Part shown: one piece after another, positions 1 to 5,019 of the stretch
Layout: each line of letters opens with the position of its first letter
How positions within the stretch are numbered: position 1 is the stretch's first letter
From: Opitutia bacterium
Lineage (GTDB): Bacteria; Verrucomicrobiota; Verrucomicrobiae; Opitutales; UBA953
Reading direction: 5' to 3'
Length of the DNA: 6,283 bases
NCBI GenBank assembly: GCA_947488485.1
Contig: CANKZO010000132.1
Location: 1 to 6,283, forward strand
The notes under the pieces: generated by a model
The model's input: only the letters and a program-made list of their open reading frames with translations
Databases searched by the model: none
What the model was told of the DNA's origin: nothing
Made by a program: the position numbers and the translations under genes

Positions 1-692
1 GCGGGCTTCAGCACGGTGAGGTCAAGCGGGATGGGGAACGTCCGCAGCTCGAGGCCACCCAGGGTGAAACTCTCCTTCGCCTGCCGAGCGGACCAGCCGC
101 TCGGGGCAAGCACGACGGCCCCCAACTTTTTCCAGATTCGGGCGCGTCGCGCAGCCTGAACCGAGGACACATCCTGCGGGTCGGAGGAAGACAGTAACGG
201 GCATGCGCCGCAGCCGGTCTGATACTTAAGGCAGCCGAGGTTAGAATGGCAGCCGCCCGTGGCATGCGCCATGTCGACCTGCCATAAGGCCACTCGGGCG
301 CCGAGGGCTTGAGCGATCTCGCGGACGGTCTCCGGGCGGACGAAGCCGCCGGACCAATGGACGAGGACGAGGTCCCATTTCGCCGAACGCGCAAGGGCAT
401 GTCGGATAATCGGCTCGGCCGGGAAGTTCGCTTCCGCGTCGAAATCATAGACCCCGATCGGCTTGACCCTGAAGCGCTTCACCTTGGCGATGAACCGGCC
501 GAGCCCCCAGACCAGCTTCTGCCACGGATTGAGCAGGCCCTTCGCGGCCACCATCGGCACGTCCCGACGCTTCTGCTTCAGGACATAGGCGACGGATTCG
601 ACCCCCTGACCCAGCAGGGCCTGATGAATCCGGACGAAGCCATCGGCCGCGCCGCCGCCGGTATCCATCTTGGATAGGTGCAGTATCTTCAT
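1..692 (-). CDS. GT4-type (WcaC-like) glycosyltransferase, N-terminal part, cut by the window edge
   Basis: This is a 230-codon open frame with no stop before the window edge; the C-terminal half lies outside. By family it would transfer a sugar from a nucleotide-sugar donor to a growing surface glycan at the cytoplasmic face of the membrane. The protein begins MKILHLSKMDTGGGAADGF, the N-terminal strand and glycine-rich loop of a GT-B fold. Residues 107-116 read DLVLVHWSGG, and residues 141-166 hold a Thr-Gly-Gly-Cys-His stretch with Cys at 148, 154, 161 and 164, a cysteine-rich pattern I know from WcaC-like GT4 enzymes in polysaccharide clusters. APSGW at 197-201 resembles the start of the second Rossmann domain. 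The donor-binding C-terminal motif (E-x7-E) is not in view. The ATG at 692-690 is chosen because it gives the typical family N-terminus; AAGG directly abuts it, too close for a good Shine-Dalgarno. It is divergent from the GT25 gene. Donor and acceptor cannot be told. Confidence 0.85.
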   Translation of the reverse strand, partial: MKILHLSKMDTGGGAADGFVRIHQALLGQGVESVAYVLKQKRRDVPMVAAKGLLNPWQKLVWGLGRFIAKVKRFRVKPIGVYDFDAEANFPAEPIIRHALARSAKWDLVLVHWSGGFVRPETVREIAQALGARVALWQVDMAHATGGCHSNLGCLKYQTGCGACPLLSSSDPQDVSSVQAARRARIWKKLGAVVLAPSGWSARQAKESFTLGGLELRTFPIPLDLTVLKP

Positions 693-792
693 CCTTGGCT
701 TCGGGGATATGGCACCCGCGACGAAGTGACGAACCAAAAGCACGAAGCCTAACGGGTTGAAAGATGCCGGGGCTTCGCAACGATGCCCGCCG
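693..792. promoter_or_regulatory. Divergent intergenic region, presumed to carry two promoters
   Basis: These 100 bases separate the start codons of two divergent glycosyltransferase genes, so promoters for both directions are expected here. That is inference from layout only. I found no pair of -35 and -10 hexamers at convincing spacing on either strand, and no clear palindromic operator. The minus-strand word CATATC near 708-713 is the nearest thing to a -10 box for the GT4 gene, but no well-spaced -35 accompanies it. Confidence 0.3.
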
Positions 793-1536
793 ATGGTCCC
801 GCTCATCTATGTGATCAACCTCGACCGCGACGCCGAACGGATGGCCTCGATCCGTGCCAACCTCGAGGGGCTGGGCCTGCCGTTCGAACGCCTGTCCGCC
901 GTCATGGGGAAGGACGTCCCCGAGTGGGAGAAGCTCGTCGACATGTCGGCCTACGCCTGGCGCAACCGGCTGGACACCCCGCGGGCCGGCGAAGTCGGCT
1001 GCTATCTAAGCCATCTCAAGGCCATGGAGACCTTCCTGCGGACGGACGCCCCTTGGTGCGTGATCCTCGAGGACGACGTCGAAGTCCTCCCCGCCTGCGC
1101 CGACGTGCTCCGCTCGCTCGCCGAGAAGGACGACTGGGACCTCGTGAAGCTCTTCAACTTCCACTCTGGACTGCCCGTGAAGAAGCGCGCCCTAGGATCG
1201 GCTCACCACTTGGTCGCGCATCTGACCCGCACGACGTCCTCCGCCGCGTACGTCGTCAATCGCCGCGCCGCCGAGACCTTGATGCAGTCGATGCGGCCCA
1301 TCACCGAGCAGGTCGACCATGCCCTCGATCGGCCGTGGGAGACCGGCCTGCGCGTCCGCGGCATCCGCCCGATGCCCGTCGTCTTGGCGCCCGTGGCCGC
1401 GACGACGAGCACTATCGATTACCAAGGGCGCGGCAAACAAGGCCGCACACTCAGCAAGTCACTCAAACTCTTCCTCTCCCGCGCCAAGAAAGAGATTAGC
1501 CGTTTCGGGTATGGGTTGTTTGATGTGGTGAGGTGA
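793..1536 (+). CDS. Glycosyltransferase family 25 (LPS-type) protein
   Basis: The 247-residue protein matches glycosyltransferase family 25, known for LPS galactosyl- and glucosyltransferases such as LpsA/Lex1/LgtB and for collagen galactosyltransferases. It is expected to act at the inner face of the membrane on a lipid-linked acceptor. Visible hallmarks are the N-terminal IYVINLDRDAERM (5-17), the GEVGCYLSH block (66-74), VILEDDVEV (90-98) with the acidic Glu93-Asp94-Asp95 group that stands in for the DxD metal/nucleotide site, WDLVKLF (115-121), and SSAAYVVNRRAA (149-160). The C-terminus (residues 216-238) is basic and may contact membrane or lipid. An upstream in-frame TTG at 757 would add 12 residues; I prefer ATG 793 because the family N-terminus begins right there. 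Neither start has a good ribosome binding site. It is the only plus-strand gene here, convergent with the aminotransferase and divergent from the GT4 gene. The sugar transferred is unknown. Confidence 0.9.
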   Translation: MVPLIYVINLDRDAERMASIRANLEGLGLPFERLSAVMGKDVPEWEKLVDMSAYAWRNRLDTPRAGEVGCYLSHLKAMETFLRTDAPWCVILEDDVEVLPACADVLRSLAEKDDWDLVKLFNFHSGLPVKKRALGSAHHLVAHLTRTTSSAAYVVNRRAAETLMQSMRPITEQVDHALDRPWETGLRVRGIRPMPVVLAPVAATTSTIDYQGRGKQGRTLSKSLKLFLSRAKKEISRFGYGLFDVVR

Positions 1537-1554
1537 GCGTACAGCGAACGAACA

Positions 1555-1570
1555 GTGCAAAGGTGCAAAG
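1555..1570 (+). repeat. Left arm of outer inverted repeat (GTGCAAAG twice in tandem)
   Basis: Two perfect head-to-tail copies of the 8-mer GTGCAAAG occupy 1555-1562 and 1563-1570. The 16 bases match the reverse complement of 1797-1812 at 15 of 16 positions, forming the outermost inverted pair of the island. It lies 18 bases after the stop codon of the GT25 gene. Confidence 0.85.
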
Positions 1571-1592
1571 GTAGAACCAACTTCAGGTGACG

Positions 1593-1719
1593 GGTGACGG
1601 GCACGGGCGTCGGCAACTCAGGCGTCGGCATCTCGGCCATCAGCCGCGGGAACCCGGAGCCGGCTGCCGAAGGCTGAACGGCTGACACCCGAAGGGCTGA
1701 TGCCCCGGTGCCCGTCACC
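1593..1719. repeat. Inner inverted repeat, 12-base arms at 1593-1604 and 1708-1719
   Basis: GGTGACGGGCAC at 1593-1604 is the exact reverse complement of 1708-1719. GTGACGG is also tandemly doubled on the left side (1587-1593 and 1594-1600), giving an alternative 12-base pairing of 1583-1594 with 1711-1722. Inside these arms CATCAGCC (1638-1645) is the exact inverse of GGCTGATG (1695-1702). All pairs nest, so a single large stem-loop could form on either strand. Confidence 0.85.
1606..1630 (+). repeat. Tandem 10-mer GGCGTCGGCA with 15-base period
   Basis: GGCGTCGGCA occurs exactly at 1606-1615 and 1621-1630, with related five-base spacers (ACTCA, then TCTCG). It sits just inside the left arm of the inner inverted repeat. 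Confidence 0.75.
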
Positions 1720-1796
1720 TGACACCTTCAGGAAAAATGACCGCCGCATCCTATCCGGTTTCCGGTCTCCCCTTGAGCGCTGCCTCTTGCCTTCAC

Positions 1797-1844
1797 TTTT
1801 GCACCTTTGCACAGGCCGCAGGCCGATTTGCACTTTTGCACCTT
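1797..1844 (-). repeat. Right arm of outer inverted repeat: four TTTGCAC words
   Basis: TTTGCAC (the reverse complement of GTGCAAA) occurs at 1798-1804, 1806-1812, 1827-1833 and 1835-1841 as two tandem pairs separated by a short spacer containing a doubled AGGCCG. The first pair is the inverted partner of 1555-1570. The second pair is an extra copy next to the end of the aminotransferase gene. Confidence 0.85.
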
Positions 1845-1849
1845 AGCCT

Positions 1850-1866
1850 CTTAGCCTCTGGCTAAG
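1850..1866 (-). terminator. Small hairpin over the aminotransferase stop codon, possible terminator
   Basis: CTTAGCC (1850-1856) and GGCTAAG (1860-1866) form a perfect 7-base stem with a 3-base loop. The stem includes the TAG stop codon (1864-1862) of the last gene of the minus-strand operon. A second CTTAGCC at 1842-1848 could pair with the same right arm. There is no T-run after the stem on the minus strand, so it does not look like a standard intrinsic terminator; it could protect the 3' end or be a chance by-product of the repeats. Confidence 0.35.
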
Positions 1867-2965
1867 CATTCACCACCGAGATCACAGTCGCCACCTGCTC
1901 ATCGGTCATGACGGGGCTGACAGGCAGGGAGACGACTTCGCGGTGTAGGGCTTCGGTGAGCGGCAGCTTCAGGTGACCGAGCGACTGCGCGTAGGCCTGC
2001 TGATGGTGCGGGGCGATCGGGTAATGGATGGCGGTGTTGACGCCACGGTCGAGCAGGCGCTGCTGGAAGGCGGCGCGATCAGGGACGCGGACGACGAAGA
2101 GGTGCCAGACGTGCGAATCCTCGCCGGCGCGGACGGACGGTAGGCGCACTGCCGGGTTCTTGATTTCGCGACGATAGCAAGCGGCGATCTCGCGGCGGCG
2201 GGCATTGTCGGCGTCGATGTATTTCAGCTTCACACGGAGCACCGCGGCCTGCAGTTCGTCGAGACGGTCGTTCGGGCCTTGGACGAGGTTCTTGTACTTC
2301 TCGTGCGATCCGTAGTTACGGAGCGCGCGGACCATGTCGGCCAGCTTTGCATCCTTACAAGTGAGCGCGCCAGCATCGCCGAGCGCGCCGAGGTTCTTGC
2401 CGGGGTAGAAACTGAACGCCGCGGCATCGCCCCAGGCGCCGGCCTTTACGCCTCCGATGTGGGCGCCGTGAGCCTGGGCGGCGTCCTCGAGCAGGAGCAG
2501 CCCCCGCTCGCGGCAGAGCTGCGCGATCGCCGGCATGTCAGCCATCTGGCCGTAGAGGTGGACCGCCAGGACCGCCTTCACGTCCGGCGTGAGGGCTGCC
2601 GCAAGCTTAGTCACTCCAAGGTTGCACGTATCCTCGTCGGGCTCGACAAGCACGGGGCGGAGACGGTTCTCCGTGATGGCGAGGATCGACGCGATGTAGG
2701 TATTCGCCGGGACCGCGACGCCGTCGCCGTCCTTGAGCAGACCGAGTTCCTTCCAGCCGCGGAGGGCGAGAATGAGCGCCGAGAGGCCGTCGGAGGTGCC
2801 GACGCAGTAGGGCGAGCCGACCCAGGCGGCAAACTCGGACTCGAAGGCCTTTACCTCTTCGCCGAGGACATACCAACCCGAGTCGATGACGCGGGCCGCA
2901 GCGGCCTTCAGCTCAGCCGCATGCCGGGCGTTGATGGCCTTAAGGTCTAGGAACGGGACGTTCAT
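1862..2965 (-). CDS. fdtB: DegT/DnrJ/EryC1 PLP aminotransferase, FdtB/QdtB-type (3-keto to 3-amino sugar)
   Basis: The 367-residue protein is a full-length sugar aminotransferase of the DegT/DnrJ/EryC1/StrS family. It probably transfers an amino group from glutamate to C3 of a dTDP-3-keto-6-deoxyhexose, giving dTDP-Fuc3N or dTDP-Qui3N in the cytoplasm. Seen: N-terminal [10 protein letters not shown] (3-12); GTSDGLSAL (56-64), the phosphate-binding loop region; VPANTYIAS (85-93); EDAAQAHGA (160-168), whose Asp161 should contact the PLP ring nitrogen; [15 protein letters not shown] (185-199) with Lys190 as the Schiff-base lysine; [16 protein letters not shown] (232-247); and [13 protein letters not shown] (313-325). 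Length and motifs are normal, so it should be active. The ATG overlaps the stop of the upstream GNAT gene in an ATGA junction. It is the last gene of the operon. The 3-amino assignment rests mainly on the adjacent 3,4-ketoisomerase; another aminated position cannot be excluded by motifs alone. Confidence 0.88.
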   Translation of the reverse strand: MNVPFLDLKAINARHAAELKAAAARVIDSGWYVLGEEVKAFESEFAAWVGSPYCVGTSDGLSALILALRGWKELGLLKDGDGVAVPANTYIASILAITENRLRPVLVEPDEDTCNLGVTKLAAALTPDVKAVLAVHLYGQMADMPAIAQLCRERGLLLLEDAAQAHGAHIGGVKAGAWGDAAAFSFYPGKNLGALGDAGALTCKDAKLADMVRALRNYGSHEKYKNLVQGPNDRLDELQAAVLRVKLKYIDADNARRREIAACYRREIKNPAVRLPSVRAGEDSHVWHLFVVRVPDRAAFQQRLLDRGVNTAIHYPIAPHHQQAYAQSLGHLKLPLTEALHREVVSLPVSPVMTDEQVATVISVVNA

Positions 2966-3546
2966 CGGAAATCTCTGTTCTGGGTGAATTTCAGGAGCCG
3001 CGCGCGGGCTTGGCGATAATCTTCCACACCATACTCATAAAAACGGTCCAAGGAGTCTTCTCGCACCAATTTGGCCCCCATCTTCTCGTGGAACTTCCAG
3101 ACGCTCAGGTTGGCCTGCCGCACGTCAAAGTGCGCGCGCGTGAAGCCGAGGGCGCAGAAGGCCAGATCATAGGCCATGATGGCGGACTGGTAAGCGGTCG
3201 CCGCTGGTGCGCCCGGGCGGATGATCCAGCTGCCCCAGCAAAATGAATCTCGTTCGGGAAGGTAGTCGTAGAGCCGCAACGAGCCCTGCGCCTCGCCAGC
3301 GACCTCAATGATGAAATAAGCCTCCAAGCCAGCGGCGCATCGATCAGCATAGCTGCGCATCCAAGCGATCTGAGCGTCTAGATGAGCGCTTGTCGCTGAG
3401 ATATTCTGGTTGCGCGAAGGGTCCAGTCGGAGGCCAAGCAGGAAGGTGGCGTCGGCTTCTGTCGCCAGCCGAAGCCGGGTGACGTCACCCAGCCGGTCAG
3501 CCAAGAAGGACGCCGTGGCGGAGCCGTGTCTCTCAGCCGGCAACAT
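2962..3546 (-). CDS. GNAT-family acetyltransferase, candidate amino-sugar N-acetyltransferase
   Basis: The 194-residue protein looks like a GNAT (RimJ/RimL-like) acetyl-CoA transferase. The GNAT domain starts near residue 24 ([20 protein letters not shown]) and continues through [20 protein letters not shown] (76-95), the central strands. [20 protein letters not shown] (107-126) lies in the acetyl-CoA binding region, although the classic Q/R-x-x-G-x-G/A loop is not clean. It ends with the typical [20 protein letters not shown] (142-161). From its place between ketoisomerase and aminotransferase genes I infer that it N-acetylates the 3-amino sugar, a step usually done by a hexapeptide-repeat enzyme (FdtC/QdtC). 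ATG 3546 is preferred over the upstream ATG at 3600, which would extend 54 bases further into the ketoisomerase gene. The chosen start overlaps the ketoisomerase end by 14 bases, and the stop overlaps the aminotransferase start by 4. Local GC is clearly lower than in rfbA. Family confidence is high; substrate is inferred. Confidence 0.8.
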   Translation of the reverse strand: MLPAERHGSATASFLADRLGDVTRLRLATEADATFLLGLRLDPSRNQNISATSAHLDAQIAWMRSYADRCAAGLEAYFIIEVAGEAQGSLRLYDYLPERDSFCWGSWIIRPGAPAATAYQSAIMAYDLAFCALGFTRAHFDVRQANLSVWKFHEKMGAKLVREDSLDRFYEYGVEDYRQARARLLKFTQNRDFR

Positions 3547-3940
3547 GTCGGATGAAGGCCTCGCGGTCGCGGATATAGTCGGCCTCGTCGTATTCTGCAT
3601 CGGCGAAGACCATCAGCACGCAACCAGGAGAGAAGTCATGCATCTCACGCCAGAGACCCGGGCCGATGAGCAGCCCTTTGGCGGAAGAGTCGAGCACCAC
3701 GCTCTCTTCGCGGTGGCCATCGAAAAGGCTCAGGCGGACGGAGCCGGCGACGCAGACGCAAAGTTGGCGGAGTTGCTTGTGCGCATGGAAGCCGCGGCTA
3801 ACTCCCGGTTTCGTGCCATGGATCCAGTAGACGCGGCGAACGGCGAACGGCAGCGCCCCGCCGAGCTCGGCGACGGACAAGGCACCGCGGGCGTCGCCAC
3901 GCTGCGGGATATCAACGAGCTGGACGAGGGGGACGCTCAT
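3533..3940 (-). CDS. fdtA: dTDP-4-keto-6-deoxyglucose 3,4-ketoisomerase (FdtA/QdtA, WxcM-like cupin)
   Basis: The 135-residue protein is a small cupin of the FdtA/QdtA/WxcM group, at the family's usual length. It should convert the RmlB product dTDP-4-keto-6-deoxyglucose into a 3-keto sugar, the substrate for the aminotransferase. Seen: RGDARGALSVAE (14-25), RRVYWIHG (35-42), SRGFHAHKQLRQLCVCVAGS (48-67) with the paired histidines 52 and 54 of the active site, Tyr38, and the C-terminal block WREMHDFSPGCVLMVFADAEYDEADYIRD (97-125), which holds the YDEADYIRD signature. The product could be the galacto (FdtA) or gluco (QdtA) epimer; the residues I would use to tell them apart, Arg18 and Arg98, point in different directions, so the symbol is provisional. 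ATG 3940 forms an ATGA overlap with the acyltransferase stop. A longer in-frame version from 4042 only adds acyltransferase antisense-like text. Confidence 0.88.
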   Translation of the reverse strand: MSVPLVQLVDIPQRGDARGALSVAELGGALPFAVRRVYWIHGTKPGVSRGFHAHKQLRQLCVCVAGSVRLSLFDGHREESVVLDSSAKGLLIGPGLWREMHDFSPGCVLMVFADAEYDEADYIRDREAFIRHVAG

Positions 3941-5016
3941 GCGATGGGTTTGGCCGTGAGCCAGCGGGTGACGAGCGGGCGCATCGGGCGTTCGACAAGG
4001 ACATGCACCAAGCAGGCCAGTATGATCGTCACCACGAAGCACAGGCCGATCGCCGGACGCAGGCCGAGACCCATGGCGTTAGCCTTGAACCATGGGATCG
4101 TCACAAGCTGGACGAGATAAAGCGCGAAGCTGGCCTCACCGAGAAACACGAAGACCGGGTGGCCGAAGATCCGCGTGGCCAGCCCCTCGGAGGCACGGGT
4201 GAAGTAGGTGAAGGCAAGGATGAGGCAGGGCAAGGCGACGATGCCGTGGGCCACCCAGGGGAATGTCTTGGCGAAGATTGCGAGATAAACCACCAGGCCG
4301 AAGATCGCCCAAGCGGCCTTACGCCCCGAGGGGGTCGTCGCGGTTTCGCGCAAGGCCAGCACGCCGGCGAAGACGCCGGCTACGAATTCCGGGAGACGGA
4401 AGATCGGCACCGAATAGTAGAAAACGGTCTGGGTGAACAAATCCATCGGCTGGATGTATTTCCCCATGATGGCGAAGAAGAACAACAGGCCGACGGCCCA
4501 GCGAATGCCGAGGGTGAGCGCCCGGTCTGACATATTGCGGGCATGGAAGAGGATCAGCGGGAAAAGCGCATAGAAGAATACCTCGACCGAGAGGGACCAC
4601 GTGCCGTCGCGGCCGTGCCCGCCCATGAACATCTGCGGGAACCAAGCATTGGTGAGCGTGAGATCGGCCAGGCCGTGGGCCGCCGCCGAGCGTAGCGGCT
4701 TATCCCCAAGTTCCCCGGCGAATCCGTTGAGCAGCCAGCCGGAAACGAGCACGAAGAGGTAGACGGGGTAGATGCGAGCGAAACGGCGGACGGCGTAGCC
4801 ACGAAAATCAGCCAGCGGCTCCGTGCCGACGGCGGCCTGGGCGAGGATGAAGCCCGAGAGCACGAAGAAGAACGCCAGCCCGACGGCGCCGGAGTGGAGA
4901 AACTTGTCGACCGGCGAGATCCCGAAATCGCCATGCCAGATGTGCAGGTGAAACAGGAAGACCCAGAGGGCCGCGAGGAAGCGGAGCGAGGTAAGCGCGG
5001 GGATGTGCTTGCGCAT
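3937..5016 (-). CDS. Membrane acyltransferase 3 (OafA/YrhL type), probable glycan O-acyltransferase
   Basis: The 359-residue integral membrane protein has about ten hydrophobic segments and belongs to the acyltransferase 3 family, which moves acetyl or other acyl groups onto sugars of O-antigen, exopolysaccharide or small molecules. Diagnostic pieces are IPALTSLRFLAALWVFLFH (5-23), which contains the R-x10-H motif as Arg12 and His23, GLAFFFVLSGFILA (46-59), the arginine-rich loop RRFARIYPVY (77-86), and TWSLSVEVFFYALFP (139-153) with Glu145. Near the end are FLGEASFALYLVQ (291-303) and a final helix ending in ERPMRP (342-347). It lacks the extra periplasmic SGNH domain of OafA-like fusions and has the usual length for a stand-alone member. 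It starts three bases after rfbA stops and overlaps the ketoisomerase by ATGA. A weak AGAAG lies 10-14 bases upstream of the start. Acyl group and target sugar are unknown; the new amino sugar or its glycan is a reasonable guess. Confidence 0.9.
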   Translation of the reverse strand: MRKHIPALTSLRFLAALWVFLFHLHIWHGDFGISPVDKFLHSGAVGLAFFFVLSGFILAQAAVGTEPLADFRGYAVRRFARIYPVYLFVLVSGWLLNGFAGELGDKPLRSAAAHGLADLTLTNAWFPQMFMGGHGRDGTWSLSVEVFFYALFPLILFHARNMSDRALTLGIRWAVGLLFFFAIMGKYIQPMDLFTQTVFYYSVPIFRLPEFVAGVFAGVLALRETATTPSGRKAAWAIFGLVVYLAIFAKTFPWVAHGIVALPCLILAFTYFTRASEGLATRIFGHPVFVFLGEASFALYLVQLVTIPWFKANAMGLGLRPAIGLCFVVTIILACLVHVLVERPMRPLVTRWLTAKPIA

Positions 5017-5019
5017 CGG

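Larger units (their letters stand above)
1537..1861. other. Repeat-filled non-coding gap between convergent genes
   Basis: This stretch of 325 bases has no credible gene. Open frames through it translate to low-complexity Pro/Thr/Arg text with no family resemblance. It is built from short words in tandem and inverted order: GTGCAAA near both ends, GTGACGG tandem and its inverse, a 15-base tandem, and three GGCTGA words facing one TCAGCC. The inverted pairs nest inside one another around a centre near 1650-1690. Transcripts from both flanking genes should end here, so bidirectional termination is a plausible role. A part without repeats (about 1733-1790) shows nothing I can name. Confidence 0.8.

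Noticed and set aside
8..448. 146-codon minus-strand frame, and a 122-codon plus-strand frame at 309-677
   Set aside because: Both overlap the GT4 glycosyltransferase frame, which has a clear family N-terminus and motifs; the others are Arg/Ser/Pro-rich or featureless.
445..780. 111-codon minus-strand frame covering the divergent spacer
   Set aside because: It is out of frame with the GT4 gene, Arg/Gly-rich and lacks family signal.
757..792. TTG start extending the GT25 protein by 12 residues
   Set aside because: The extra residues are not typical of the family, which starts at the IYVINLDR strand. Lacking a good ribosome binding site at either start, ATG 793 is preferred but not proven.
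1419..1833. Two short minus-strand frames (1419-1718 and 1618-1833) in the convergent gap
   Set aside because: The translations come from the repeats (Pro-Thr-Pro type text) and have no homologous look. The first also runs antisense into the GT25 gene.
1537..1861. CRISPR array
   Set aside because: The repeat words are 7-15 bases, uneven in spacing and mixed in orientation, with no regular 25-40 base repeats or unique spacers and no cas genes nearby.
2279..2950. 223-codon plus-strand open frame opposite the aminotransferase
   Set aside because: Its translation is rich in Arg, Glu, Val and Ala without any family pattern, and the opposite strand encodes a full aminotransferase with all motifs. 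It is an antisense shadow of high-GC coding DNA.
3410..4120. 236-codon plus-strand open frame across GNAT, ketoisomerase and acyltransferase
   Set aside because: It crosses three well-supported minus-strand genes and shows no domain features.
4003..4530. 175-codon plus-strand frame opposite the acyltransferase
   Set aside because: The charged, His- and Gln-rich translation is the complement of hydrophobic membrane-helix codons on the minus strand, not a real protein.
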